Assembly (NCBI RefSeq): GCF_009828925.2
Contig: NZ_WUTY02000001.1
Span: forward strand, 3,254,492 to 3,318,491
Origin: Methylicorpusculum oleiharenae
GTDB lineage: Bacteria; Pseudomonadota; Gammaproteobacteria; Methylococcales; Methylomonadaceae
Direction of reading: 5' to 3'
DNA: 64,000 nt
In this document: in pieces, positions 23,843-33,036 of the stretch
How positions within the stretch are numbered: the stretch's first letter is position 1
How the letters are laid out: every line of letters starts with the position of its first letter
Notes under the pieces: model-generated
What the model was told of the DNA's origin: nothing
The model's database searches: none
What the model saw: the letters and a program-made list of their open reading frames with translations, nothing else
Position numbers and translations under genes: made by a program

Positions 23843-24691
23843 TTATTCCGTTAAAACGCCGTCACATTGTTCAGGTAGAAGCAAAGGTGCCGGCGCTTTT
23901 TTTGGAACCGCCGATGGCGTTTTTGCTTCAGCAGAAAACCACCAATCCAGCGATGCATCGCAGCCGTTGCTGTTGGGCACAGGATTTTGAGTTTTGCAAT
24001 TAGGGCTGTCAGTCGGGCATTTCAAGCGGACATGAAAGTGATCGTCATGCGCCCACCAGGGCCGGATTTTTTTTAACCAGGGACGTGCTTCAGGACCCTT
24101 GTTATTACATAGCTGCCGCTTGATGGCTGCGTTGACAAAGATACGGTCAACTTCCGGCATCAGCGCCGCAGTTTCCAGGACTTGTTCTATGGCCTGTGAC
24201 CATTGAGACGGGTTAATAGTGTCCGAATGAGGCAGCAAAACAGAGGGTGCCCCCCATTTCTCGCGTTCGCCATGGCTTAATTTTCGTTTAGTTGCTTCTC
24301 TGGATAACAAAAACCAGATGTCCACATCCAGTCCGGATTGGTGGCTGCGATGTCCGCTAGGCGTGGGTCCGCCTCTAGCCTGGCCCAAATCGCCGATCAA
24401 TAGCGTTCCCCAGTCTTTGTCGACGGCGCTGCGGCCCAGTTTTTCTATGAACTGAATCAAATCGGGGTGGCCAAAATAGCGTTGACGCGATAACCGCATG
24501 ACCTGATAGCCCTCGCCATTTTCGGGTAAAGTCAAGGCTCCCCGCAAACATCCGGCGGTGTAATCGCCAATACTTTCAATGCCATTGATTATCGGGGTAG
24601 GGGAGGTGACAGTTGCCCAGCGGTTCGCAGCCAGCGAAACACAAGAGGCGCTCAATAGTGCCCCGCTTAAAAGACTTAATAACACCTTCAT
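23843..24691 (-). CDS. mepA: Penicillin-insensitive murein endopeptidase MepA
   Basis: A 282-residue periplasmic LAS metallopeptidase that cuts D-Ala-mDAP cross-links in peptidoglycan. A signal peptide is visible (about 1-21, ending CVSLAAN). The zinc motif GHRSHQSGLDVDIW (about 112-125) and the second site DDHFHVRLKCP (about 214-224) are intact. Conserved cysteines that stabilise the fold are present (CLRGAL, CPTDSPNC). The length is close to that of E. coli MepA (274). Confidence 0.92.
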   Translation of the reverse strand: MKVLLSLLSGALLSASCVSLAANRWATVTSPTPIINGIESIGDYTAGCLRGALTLPENGEGYQVMRLSRQRYFGHPDLIQFIEKLGRSAVDKDWGTLLIGDLGQARGGPTPSGHRSHQSGLDVDIWFLLSREATKRKLSHGEREKWGAPSVLLPHSDTINPSQWSQAIEQVLETAALMPEVDRIFVNAAIKRQLCNNKGPEARPWLKKIRPWWAHDDHFHVRLKCPTDSPNCKTQNPVPNSNGCDASLDWWFSAEAKTPSAVPKKAPAPLLLPEQCDGVLTE

Positions 24692-24745
24692 GATTAGTAC
24701 AAACTCCCATTCAAAATAAATGACTTAATAAAGGCTATGTTTGCG

Positions 24746-24886
24746 TTAATAGTGGGCGTCGCCCCGGCAGGGATTGCCGGGGTCCAGAAGCCATGGATGG
24801 CGCTGGACTTTCACATCCTTGTGACCTAGATTCGCTTACGCGGTCTAACGGCTCCGGCAATCCATGCCGGAATGACGGTGTTGATT
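24746..24886. repeat. Dispersed imperfect inverted repeat
   Basis: CCCCGGCAGGGATTGCCGGG near 24760 faces GGCTCCGGCAATCCATGCCG near 24865. The words CCGGCAATCC and GCCGGAA(T/C)GACGG also occur in repeat A, so it belongs to the same family of genome-wide repeats. No gene in this region. Confidence 0.6.
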
Positions 24887-25129
24887 TACTTTCAACTACT
24901 AACGCGAACATGGCCTAAAAAAGCGCGCAGGTTAATCTGCTTTTACTCGGTATTGACGGATTACAAGATAGCTTAAAATAAAAACAACGAGATCCAGATT
25001 TTTTGTATCGAAAACTGAGAAAAATAACCCGCTCAATATCTCGTTAAAGCGCGCTTATTGTCCTCTGTCTTTACGTGTGCGGCAATTCCTTTACTTGCTT
25101 TACGTTTGTAAATCCTTATAATCGGCGGC

Positions 25130-25316
25130 CTTCTTTCTGGTGCCCTTTGATTTATATCATCGGGTTAAACGGGAAGTCGGTCAGGTATTGATTGCCAAAG
25201 CCGACGCTGCCCCCGCAACGGTAGATAAGTAAAGAATCATCATCAAGCCACTGTGTCTTTTGCATGGGAAGGCGGTGATTCAGGCATACGCCACTTATAA
25301 GCCCGGAGACCGGCCC
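25130..25316 (+). promoter_or_regulatory. Cobalamin riboswitch
   Basis: The conserved blocks occur in order: TGGTGCCC, AACGGGAAGTCGGT, the B12 box GCTGCCCCCGCAACGGTA (25207-25224), AAGCCACTG, GGGAAGGCGG, ATACGCCAC and AAGCCCGGAGACCGGCC. It lies 119 bp upstream of the TonB receptor gene and should repress it when adenosylcobalamin is abundant. Confidence 0.95.
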
Positions 25317-25434
25317 GAGAGTTGATTCGAGACAGCGGCGGGCTGTTTGCGAAAAGATTCCCCTGCGTTTCTCTTTGCCTTGCCTTTTCGCTGTCATTTC
25401 CTAAGCTTCATGCGCGGGCGGCGCAGAGGATATA

Positions 25435-27279
25435 ATGCGAAAACTCATTTTTAGTTCATTAATTTTAACCGGTGCGCATCAACCGGTTCTGGCCCAAAAT
25501 ACGGAATCTGAAGATTCATACCATCTGCCTAACATGGTTGTTACTGCAACCCGTTCTGAACGGGAAAAGAAGCAGTTAGCGGCCGCCATTACCGTGTTTA
25601 CCCGCGAAGATATTGAAAAATATCAAGTCAATACCTTACCTGATTTGTTAAAACGAGTCACCGGTGTCGATGTCGTGCAGTCAGGTGGTTTAGGTAAGCC
25701 CACCAGTATCTTTATGCGCGGCACAGAATCGGACCAGGTTTTGGTCTTGATTGATGGGATTCGTTTCGGCTCGGTTACTCTTGGCACCTCTCCGTTTGAA
25801 GTGATCCCCATTGATCAGGTCGAAAGGGTTGAAATTATCAAGGGTCCACAAGCCAGTCTTTACGGCTCTGAAGCGCTAGGGGGGGTAATTCAGATTTTTA
25901 CCCGCAAAGGCGTTCAGAAACAAGAGCCCACTTTTACATTGGATGCCGGCGGTGGGTCTTATAATACAGCCAAGGTTTCCGGTACTGTCAGCGGCGAAAC
26001 TAACGGCACCTGGTATACGCTAGGGGCATCTCATATCAATACCAAGGGCTTTGATGCAAGAGAACCGACTTCAGGTTTTTTTGGCGTCAATCAGCCAGAC
26101 AATGATGGTTATTATAATACCGGTCTTAACGCCAGGCTTGGTCACCGCTTTGACAATAAGGCGGAAATTGAAGCTTTTTTCATGCGATCGGAAGGTAAAA
26201 ATCGATTTGACGGTTCTAATGAAGATCAAACCGAATTCTTTAATCATGTCGTTGGCTTGTCAGGACGGCTTTTTTTAACTGACTATTGGGAGTCTTCGCT
26301 GCGTTTGGGGCAAACCAGAGATGATAATGATAACCTGGATTTGGATGGCGACTTTTCTACCAATTTTGATTCAACGCGATGGAATGCCACCTGGTTGAAT
26401 ACGTTCAAGTTATCCGATGATCATCAGTTGATTTTGGGTTCTGATTATCGCTATGACGAAGTGGAGAGCACCACCTTGTATACTGAGCTCAGTCGGTACG
26501 ATGTGGGTGTGTTTACCGAATGGCAAGGCCGTTTTTTGGACAGTCATTTTCTGACCGCCTCGGTTCGGTTCGATGATAATGAAGCGTTTGGTGATTTTGT
26601 CAGCGGTAATATCGGCTGGCGGTTTAATTGGGATTATGGCTTAAGCGCATTTGCCAGTTTCGGTAACGCGTTTAAGGCGCCGACATTTAACGAACTTTAC
26701 TTTCCTAATTTCGGTAATTCCGGATTATCCGCCGAGGAGTCAACTTCAGTAGAAGTGGGTTTGGCCGGAGATTATGATTGGTTGCGCTGGGAATTGCGGG
26801 CTTACCATACCGATATTGACAACCTGATTGGTTTTGCCTTTAATCCCAATACCGGTAACTTCGGCGCTGAAAATACCGATAAAGCCCAGATTGACGGCAT
26901 CGAAGCCGAAATTGGAACCCAGATACTGGGAGTGAACGCACAATTGGGAATGAGCCTGCTGGACCCTCGTAATCGCTTGACCAATACGCGTTTACCCAGG
27001 CGGTCTAATAAATCCTTGTCACTTGATTTATCCAGGTCCTTTGGTGCGCTGGAAACGGGGGCAACTTTACTCGCTCAAGGCTATCGCTATGACCGGCAGG
27101 ATAATACCAATAAAGTCGGAGGCTTTGTCACCGTTGATTTGCGCAGTGCCTATCAGTTCAATAAAAACTGGAAGTTAAGCGGACAATTGAATAATTTACT
27201 GGATAAACAATATCAAACCGCCGATACTTTTAACACAGCGGATAGAAACTTTTTCTTATCAATACACTTTACGCATTAA
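25435..27279 (+). CDS. btuB: TonB-dependent vitamin B12 receptor BtuB
   Basis: A 614-residue outer-membrane receptor. A signal peptide (1-20, ending VLAQ) is followed by a TonB box-like NMVVTATRSERE, a plug domain (about 40-155; LPDLLKRVTGVDV, VLVLIDGIRFG, IDQVERVEIIKGPQASLYGS, GVIQIFTRKG) and a 22-strand barrel ending in the typical terminal aromatic motif NFFLSIHFTH. A cobalamin riboswitch lies upstream. B12 import fits the adenosylcobalamin-dependent ribonucleotide reductase encoded at 33.9-37.2 kb. Ribosome binding site AGAGGA. Confidence 0.95.
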   Translation: MRKLIFSSLILTGAHQPVLAQNTESEDSYHLPNMVVTATRSEREKKQLAAAITVFTREDIEKYQVNTLPDLLKRVTGVDVVQSGGLGKPTSIFMRGTESDQVLVLIDGIRFGSVTLGTSPFEVIPIDQVERVEIIKGPQASLYGSEALGGVIQIFTRKGVQKQEPTFTLDAGGGSYNTAKVSGTVSGETNGTWYTLGASHINTKGFDAREPTSGFFGVNQPDNDGYYNTGLNARLGHRFDNKAEIEAFFMRSEGKNRFDGSNEDQTEFFNHVVGLSGRLFLTDYWESSLRLGQTRDDNDNLDLDGDFSTNFDSTRWNATWLNTFKLSDDHQLILGSDYRYDEVESTTLYTELSRYDVGVFTEWQGRFLDSHFLTASVRFDDNEAFGDFVSGNIGWRFNWDYGLSAFASFGNAFKAPTFNELYFPNFGNSGLSAEESTSVEVGLAGDYDWLRWELRAYHTDIDNLIGFAFNPNTGNFGAENTDKAQIDGIEAEIGTQILGVNAQLGMSLLDPRNRLTNTRLPRRSNKSLSLDLSRSFGALETGATLLAQGYRYDRQDNTNKVGGFVTVDLRSAYQFNKNWKLSGQLNNLLDKQYQTADTFNTADRNFFLSIHFTH

Positions 27280-27326
27280 TAATTTGGCCAGGGACGGCTA
27301 TCACTTTCCCACTTTGGAGCTTTACT

Positions 27327-27917
27327 ATGGCAATACCCACATCATCGGCACTCAATCAGCCATTGACCAAACCCGGCCCCATAGCCTTGATTGGCTTGAT
27401 GGCAATGACCCGCATGGATCATTTCGGTTCGGCTTTTGCCTTGCCAGATGCATCCTTGGCGGTCTTTTTTCTGGCGGGCTTGTGGTTTGGTGGTCGAGGC
27501 TTGTTTTTGACTTTGTTGGTTCTGGCAGGACTTATCGATTATGTTGCGATAGCCCAGATGAATGTCAGTGATTTTTGTATTTCTCCGGCCTATGTTTTTC
27601 TGGTACCTGCTTACGGGGTACTTTGGGCAACCGGTGCTTACTTTCGCGAAAAAGAGTTGACCGGATTGACTGATCTGACTGGTTTATTCGGGCTGTTGTT
27701 TTTGGCGGTCTCACTGGCATTTTTGCTGACTAATGGCAGCTTTTATCTGTTGTCTGACAATGTCAGTAACCGCTCATGGGAGGCTTTTCTGGGGCAGTTT
27801 ACGCGTTACTATCCGCATTATCTGACCGGAACGATGGCCTATGCCGCCGCAATCGTCTTGCCGGTGATTCTGTTTAAAGGAATTATGGCGCATCGCTGGG
27901 ATTCAAAGTCGTTGTAA
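27327..27917 (+). CDS. Six-helix membrane protein co-transcribed with btuB (candidate ECF S-component)
   Basis: A 196-residue protein with about five or six membrane helices. An N-terminal amphipathic region carries RMDHFGSAFALPDASLAVFF, then FFLAGLWFGGRG, CISPAYVFLVPAYGVLWATG and a central FGLLFLAVSLAFLL. It starts 47 bp after btuB with GGAG as ribosome binding site, so it is probably under the same riboswitch. Size and helix number match S-components of energy-coupling vitamin transporters, and the position suggests B12 or precursor uptake. That role is inferred, and no EcfAT genes are in the window. Confidence 0.55.
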   Translation: MAIPTSSALNQPLTKPGPIALIGLMAMTRMDHFGSAFALPDASLAVFFLAGLWFGGRGLFLTLLVLAGLIDYVAIAQMNVSDFCISPAYVFLVPAYGVLWATGAYFREKELTGLTDLTGLFGLLFLAVSLAFLLTNGSFYLLSDNVSNRSWEAFLGQFTRYYPHYLTGTMAYAAAIVLPVILFKGIMAHRWDSKSL

Positions 27918-27990
27918 ACTTTTTGGCAGTAATGGATTAACACTGCAAGGATGCAGTAAATGCCTATTTGATTTCTGGGTAGTAGCGGAG

Positions 27991-28785
27991 CTAAAAAATC
28001 TTGTCGATCAAGGACATGATGATTTCCACGGCAATCAGCCAAATGATGATCCATTCCAGCGTTGACGAATGTAGATGTTTTTGTTCGTCAGCCAGCATTT
28101 CCAGAAGCTCATGGATGGTTTCCAGTTTTTTCGACAGCACTTCGGTTCGCTGCTTGATCTCAAGGTAATTCGCTGCCATCAAGTAAATTGATTGGTATTC
28201 CGGGTGTTCCCAAAAAAATTCTGGCGTATCCAGCAAGTCGTAATTCAGAATAATATCGCTTTTGGTCAAGAACAGCTGGCCGCGAATTTTAGCCATTGCA
28301 TTTCTGCCCAGTCTGATTTTGCCTTCCCGCGCCAACGATTCGGGTAGATGGCTGGTGGTATGGATAGTGTCAATGGCATTGCCTTCAAATGCAGCCAGTT
28401 TGATCGACTGTGCCATGGCGTGTGACAAGGCAACATAGACTTTGATATCGGCGTTTTGCAACTCGATATGATCGTGTTGAATGCGGTCTTGTTCGCAGTT
28501 GACCTCGTAGCTGAAATTATCTTCCTGAGCTTCCGCCTCCGGCTTTACCGCATAATTTAAAAGAATTCTGTGCAGCTCTCGCCGGTCATCCAGATTCACA
28601 TTCCAGTGCACTACAACGCCGTATGCAAAGACAATAGACACGCCGTTTTTATGATCGATTGCGACAGTATCTCTGAAGACCTGAGAGCGGGTGGTGTCGA
28701 GCAACTTTTCTTTTAGTTCGTTAAACACGAATGACTGCGCGAGACAAACGGTTAAACAACGCTGAATAACTTGATGTGAAGACAT
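27991..28785 (-). CDS. RMD1/DUF155-family protein
   Basis: About 264 residues from MSSHQVIQ (a longer version from 28836 is possible; neither start has a clear ribosome binding site). The DUF155 signature is present: VSIVFAYGVVVHWNV, then ALSHAMAQSIKLAAFEG, MAKIRGQLFLTKSDIILNYD and the DTPEFFWEHPEYQSIY block. A C-terminal hydrophobic helix (about 245-262, LEWIIIWLIAVEIIMSLI) anchors it in a membrane. Yeast and mitochondrial relatives (Rmd1, Rmnd1) support translation or division at the membrane; the bacterial role is unknown. Confidence 0.85.
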   Translation of the reverse strand: MSSHQVIQRCLTVCLAQSFVFNELKEKLLDTTRSQVFRDTVAIDHKNGVSIVFAYGVVVHWNVNLDDRRELHRILLNYAVKPEAEAQEDNFSYEVNCEQDRIQHDHIELQNADIKVYVALSHAMAQSIKLAAFEGNAIDTIHTTSHLPESLAREGKIRLGRNAMAKIRGQLFLTKSDIILNYDLLDTPEFFWEHPEYQSIYLMAANYLEIKQRTEVLSKKLETIHELLEMLADEQKHLHSSTLEWIIIWLIAVEIIMSLIDKIF

Positions 28786-28838
28786 TGTATTATCTACGAA
28801 TTTCAAATGTGCGAAGGATAACATACAACGACTCAATT

Positions 28839-28997
28839 GAAGTTTCCCAATAATTTCAAAAAAGAACTGCCATTATGCTTGGGCTGCAGGCATTATCGAT
28901 AGGGTCTGCGTAAACGTGTTAAACCCATCAAATAGAGCACTGTTCGCGACAGGCGTTGAAAGGATGACAGAGGCTTCATCCCTGCCGGAACGATAGC
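28839..28997. repeat. Dispersed repeat A, copy 2
   Basis: Matches 19848-20003 in the same orientation, with small insertions near GACAGGCGTTGAAAGG. It sits between divergently transcribed genes. Confidence 0.8.
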
Positions 28998-29072
28998 GTG
29001 CGGCAAAGGCAAAGTAAGCATTTTTGCCGGGCTCAGATCGACCATTTTTTACCGGGTAGAGTGATACTAACC

Positions 29073-29108
29073 GCTATTCAAGCTATTCAAGCTATTCAAG
29101 CTATTGAA
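29073..29108 (+). repeat. 9-bp microsatellite, four units
   Basis: GCTATTCAA repeated at 29073, 29082 and 29091, with a final variant GCTATTGAA at 29100, ending 18 bp before the 29127 start codon. Copy-number change could alter promoter or leader spacing. Confidence 0.85.
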
Positions 29109-29126
29109 GGATAATTATTAAGAGAA

Positions 29127-29861
29127 ATGAACACTGCATGCATACCGCCAGTTATCGAAAACGAAAGCCCTAAACCCTCTCAAGGTGCCATTGCGCTGTT
29201 TGTTAAAACACCGGGCTTGTCTCCCGTTAAAACTCGCTTGGCGGCAAGCCTTGGAACCGATGCTGCTGAAACTTTGCATTTAACTGCCGCTCAATCTGTG
29301 ACATCGGTCATAGCGGATGCCTGTCAACAGATTCCGTTACAAGGGTATTACGCAGTCGCGGAAGTCGGGGCTTTGGATCATTGGTATTGGCAAGCGCTGC
29401 CGACAGTCTGGCAGGGGGAAGGCGGCCTGGGTGAACGTATGGGGCTGATCTACGAACAGCTTTTACAACGCCATCCGTATGTGCTTTTGGTGGGCGCCGA
29501 TATTCCTCAAATGACCAGCCGTCAAGTGTGCGATTGTGCTCACTGGTTATCCGCTACTGATTTTTCTCGATTCGCTTTTGGTCCGAGTTTTGATGGTGGA
29601 TTCTGGCTCTTTGGTGGTAATCGACGGCTTTCTCAGGCACTTTGGACTCACATAAGTTACAGTCAACCCGATACAGGAGAACAATTTTTAAATGCAATTG
29701 CACCTTTTGGTGATATTTTTCAGACAGACAGCTTACAGGATGCCGATGAATTAGCTGATTTAGTCCGGGTTATGTCCGCATTGGAGGCGCTTGTTAAACC
29801 CACGCCCGAACAGCAAAAGATGACAGACTTTTTGACGCAGTTAACGTTAACAAACTGTTGA
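29127..29861 (+). CDS. TIGR04282/DUF2064-type glycosyltransferase
   Basis: A 244-residue protein with a GT-A-like nucleotide-binding core: AIALFVKTPGLSPVKTRLAA (about 22-41) is the family signature, followed by GGLGERMGLIYEQLL, the metal site VLLVGADIPQM and FGPSFDGGFWLFG. Relatives are annotated as rSAM/selenodomain-associated or arsenosugar-type transferases. No partner gene of those pathways is adjacent, so the acceptor is unknown. A repeat-rich leader precedes it. Confidence 0.8.
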   Translation: MNTACIPPVIENESPKPSQGAIALFVKTPGLSPVKTRLAASLGTDAAETLHLTAAQSVTSVIADACQQIPLQGYYAVAEVGALDHWYWQALPTVWQGEGGLGERMGLIYEQLLQRHPYVLLVGADIPQMTSRQVCDCAHWLSATDFSRFAFGPSFDGGFWLFGGNRRLSQALWTHISYSQPDTGEQFLNAIAPFGDIFQTDSLQDADELADLVRVMSALEALVKPTPEQQKMTDFLTQLTLTNC

Positions 29862-30090
29862 TTTCCCGTGTTGCCGGATTTGAAAAATTGGCAACACATG
29901 CGAATTAGATATTACAATTCTCTGTGCTATGGTTAATAGCTCTTGAACAAGTCTAATCTTGTTTAGTAATTAAGACACATGGCATTAAGACTTAACTTAT
30001 CGCAACGTTCAGAAAAAATAATAAAAAGAAAGTAAGAGGAACCTTACCTGACCGCTTCGTATCACTCTTTTGAGAGGCGCTCTGACAATA

Positions 30091-30117
30091 AAAAATCCGG
30101 CTGATCTACGGGTTTTT
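30091..30117 (+). terminator. Intrinsic terminator
   Basis: AAAAATCCG pairs with CGGGTTTTT (one T-G wobble) across a 9-nt loop. It lies between the glycosyltransferase and the ABC protein; an attenuator role for the latter is possible. Confidence 0.7.
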
Positions 30118-30193
30118 AATAGTGTGGTGTGGTTCAGCAACCCGGTTAGAAAAATGCCGGGTGAACTTAATTAACCCGATACGGAGATATCCT

Positions 30194-31885
30194 TTGCGCT
30201 ACTCAAGTAGATTTTTTGTAGAATTCATCAAACTGGCCGGGCCGTTCTGGCATTCGGAAAATAAAGCCACTATTCATAAATTGTCCCTGGGGCTAGTTTT
30301 ATTTACGGTCATGCAAATTGCTATTGCAGTATTGCTGACCGAATGGAGTGCCAATCTGTTTAATACCCTGGATCAGCGTTCCATGTCAGGTTTGACCAAG
30401 CAAATTGTGATTATCGCGCTGATACTTATTGCTAACGTGATAGTCACTTCAAATCACTTGAAAATCAAACGCCAGTTACAAATTGATTGGCGCAGCTGGC
30501 TGACTCAACGCTTGATTGGCGAGTGGATGAATAACGGCCGCCATTATCAAATCACGCACATGGAAGGCCGGCATGACAATCCGGACGGCCGCATCGCTGA
30601 AGATATCCGGATAGCCACCGAATATGCGATTGATTTAATCCATTCACTTTTTTATTGCTTGCTGCTGATAGTCAGTTTCACGCAGATACTGTGGAGACTG
30701 TCCGGACATATAACGCTTAAATTTGGCGGTCTGGAATTGTCGGTTTACGGGCATCTGGTCTGGCTGGCGATTATCTATGCCGCGTTTGCTTCAACGCTGG
30801 GCTGGGTTATCGGGCGTCCACTGACTCAAGCCACCGATGCCAGACAAACTGAAGAGGCTAATTTTCGCTTTGGCTTGGTGACAGCGCGCGAGAATTCTAT
30901 CGCCATTGCGCTTGTCAGGGGGGAAAAAACCGAACGGAACCGTTTTCTGCATTTGTTTAATGACATCTATCGTGCTTGGCAGAGACAAACCCGTGCCTGG
31001 TCCAATATTCTGATGTTCACTTCCGGCTATTCGGTCTTTTCCATGGCTTTTCCCATTCTGATATCGGCCCCGCGCTACATTGCCGGATTCATTTCATTGG
31101 GTGCTTTGGTCCAATCCGCTCAGGCTTTTCAACAAATGGCCGGTGCCTTGTCATGGCCGGTCGATAACATGGCAAAAGTGGCCGAATGGCGGGCATCGGT
31201 AGAACGGGTTTTAGGCTTGGTCGATGCGCTGGATGATCTGGAGAAAAAGAATAAAGACGAAACACAACAGCGCATAAGGCTGGTCAAATCTGAAGAATCG
31301 GTTCTTGGTTTCAATCAGGTTTGTATCGCTAAACTGAATGGAGAAATGATCATCGCCTGTATCGAAGATCAGATTAAAAAAGGCGAGCACGTCCTTATAT
31401 CGGGCAATGGCGCAACGGCCGCCAAACTTTTCAAGGCAGTAGCAGGTTTGTGGCCCTGGGGTAAAGGAACCATCTATTTGCCCGATGATGAACCCATGTA
31501 CTTTATGCCGCCAAGACCCTATTTGCCGACAGGCACGCTGCGTTCGGCAATTTGTTACCCCTATCCTGTGTCGGCTTTTAATCAGGCTGATCTTGAACAG
31601 GCGGTCGATGCCGCTGGGCTTAATGACTTACTCGAACAGCTGGATCATGTTGAGCAATGGGAGAAATCGTTGTCCCGCGAACAACAGCAGCGGTTGGGAT
31701 TGGTCCGGTTACTGCTGGTCAAGCCCAAGTGGATTTTAGTCCAGGAAGCTTTTGATTCACTGGATCCCGTAGGCGAGGCTGACATGCTGCGATTGATTAC
31801 TGAAAGGTTGCCGGACGCCGCTTTGCTGACCATTATGAACCAACCGACCGCAGATGCTTTTCATGAACGCCGTTTGACGCTTTAA
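30194..31885 (+). CDS. SbmA/YddA-type ABC protein with degenerate ATPase domain
   Basis: A 563-residue half-transporter. A TTG start at 30194 behind CGGAGATATCC gives the family N-terminus MRYSSRFFVEFIKLAGPFWH. The membrane domain (about 20-320) has six helices and the family stretch VIGRPLTQATDARQTEEANF. The nucleotide-binding domain (about 355-563) is abnormal: Walker A reads SGNGATAAKL instead of G-x4-GKS/T, the signature is SLSREQQQRL, and Walker B reads WILVQEAFDSLD, with Gln replacing the catalytic-metal Asp. Hydrolysis is therefore doubtful. It ends 15 bp before the GH5 gene, so the two may be co-transcribed. Confidence 0.8.
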   Translation: MRYSSRFFVEFIKLAGPFWHSENKATIHKLSLGLVLFTVMQIAIAVLLTEWSANLFNTLDQRSMSGLTKQIVIIALILIANVIVTSNHLKIKRQLQIDWRSWLTQRLIGEWMNNGRHYQITHMEGRHDNPDGRIAEDIRIATEYAIDLIHSLFYCLLLIVSFTQILWRLSGHITLKFGGLELSVYGHLVWLAIIYAAFASTLGWVIGRPLTQATDARQTEEANFRFGLVTARENSIAIALVRGEKTERNRFLHLFNDIYRAWQRQTRAWSNILMFTSGYSVFSMAFPILISAPRYIAGFISLGALVQSAQAFQQMAGALSWPVDNMAKVAEWRASVERVLGLVDALDDLEKKNKDETQQRIRLVKSEESVLGFNQVCIAKLNGEMIIACIEDQIKKGEHVLISGNGATAAKLFKAVAGLWPWGKGTIYLPDDEPMYFMPPRPYLPTGTLRSAICYPYPVSAFNQADLEQAVDAAGLNDLLEQLDHVEQWEKSLSREQQQRLGLVRLLLVKPKWILVQEAFDSLDPVGEADMLRLITERLPDAALLTIMNQPTADAFHERRLTL

Positions 31886-31900
31886 GCTAGAGCAGATCTG

Positions 31901-33013
31901 ATGTTTGAAAATAAACGCAGGGAAAAGGTGCGTGGCGTTAATCTGGGCGGCTGGCTGGTTTTAGAGAAATGGATGACGCCCAGCCTCTTTGAAGGCCTGG
32001 AGGCACTGGATGAAACCGCATATTGTGTTGAATTGGGCGAGCGGGCCGGACCTTTATTAAAACAGCACTGGAACAGCTTTATTACTTGGGATGATTTTGC
32101 CTGGCTGGCTAAAACCGGCATCAATGCAGTGCGAATTCCTGTCGGACATTGGATCTTCGGCCCCGACTATCCCTACCATGCTGCCTATGGGTCCTTGCGT
32201 TATCCCTTTGTTCAAGGCGGCATCGACATTCTGGACCAGGCGATGAAGTGGGCTGTAGAATGCGGTTTGCATGTTGTGCTGGATTTACATGCCGCACCGG
32301 GGTGTCAGAACGGCTTTGACAACGGCGGCATCCAGAATGTCTGCGAGTGGCATACTCAACCCGCTTTCATCGATTATTCTCTGACAGTTCTGGAACGGTT
32401 GGCGGAAAGATACGCCTCCAGTCCGGCCTTGCATGCCATTCAGACATTGAACGAGCCTCGCTGGGACATCGCCACTGATGTATTAAAGCAATACCATCTG
32501 GAAGCCTATCAGCGTATCCGGCAGCACTGCCAGCCAGAGCAGGTGGCGGTCGTAGTTCATGACGGTTTTCGTTCTTACAAGGAATACCAGGGCTTCATGA
32601 GCGAACCCGACTATCAGAATGTTGTGTTCGATATTCACCGTTATCAGTGTTTTGTTCAAGAGGATATTGATCTGGATATCTATGGTCATATCCAAAAAGC
32701 GGCTATTGACTGGAAAAACGAAGCTGACGACATTATTAACGGTTTAACGTTGCCGGTTTATGTAAGTGAATGGAGTTTGGGAATGGATAAGAACGTGTTT
32801 TCTCTATGGGCAGAGGGCTCATTTAATCATACGCTGACAGCAATCGACACTGTGCAATTGTCTATTGCCAATCGTGCTTTTGCCGCTGCCCAATTAATCA
32901 CTTTTGAAAAATATCTGGGTTGGTTTTTTTGGAGCTACAAAACCGAAACCACCCCGGAGTGGTGTTTTCGTGATTGTGTCGAGCGGGGCTGGCTTCCGGA
33001 TAAGTTCGCCTGA
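31901..33013 (+). CDS. GH5 exo-beta-1,3-glucanase-like glycoside hydrolase
   Basis: A 370-residue TIM-barrel enzyme resembling fungal-type exo-1,3-glucanases (GH5_9). RGVNLGGWLVLEKWMTPSLF opens the barrel, then INAVRIPVGHW, VVLDLHAAPGCQNG, the acid/base E185 in TLNEPRWD and the nucleophile E290 in PVYVSEWSLG; FWSYKTE follows. There is no signal peptide, so it should act in the cytoplasm, which is odd for a glucan hydrolase and suggests turnover of an internal glucan or glucoside. It lies 15 bp after the SbmA-like gene. Confidence 0.85.
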   Translation: MFENKRREKVRGVNLGGWLVLEKWMTPSLFEGLEALDETAYCVELGERAGPLLKQHWNSFITWDDFAWLAKTGINAVRIPVGHWIFGPDYPYHAAYGSLRYPFVQGGIDILDQAMKWAVECGLHVVLDLHAAPGCQNGFDNGGIQNVCEWHTQPAFIDYSLTVLERLAERYASSPALHAIQTLNEPRWDIATDVLKQYHLEAYQRIRQHCQPEQVAVVVHDGFRSYKEYQGFMSEPDYQNVVFDIHRYQCFVQEDIDLDIYGHIQKAAIDWKNEADDIINGLTLPVYVSEWSLGMDKNVFSLWAEGSFNHTLTAIDTVQLSIANRAFAAAQLITFEKYLGWFFWSYKTETTPEWCFRDCVERGWLPDKFA

Positions 33014-33036
33014 ATCCGGCAATCCTTGCAATAGCA

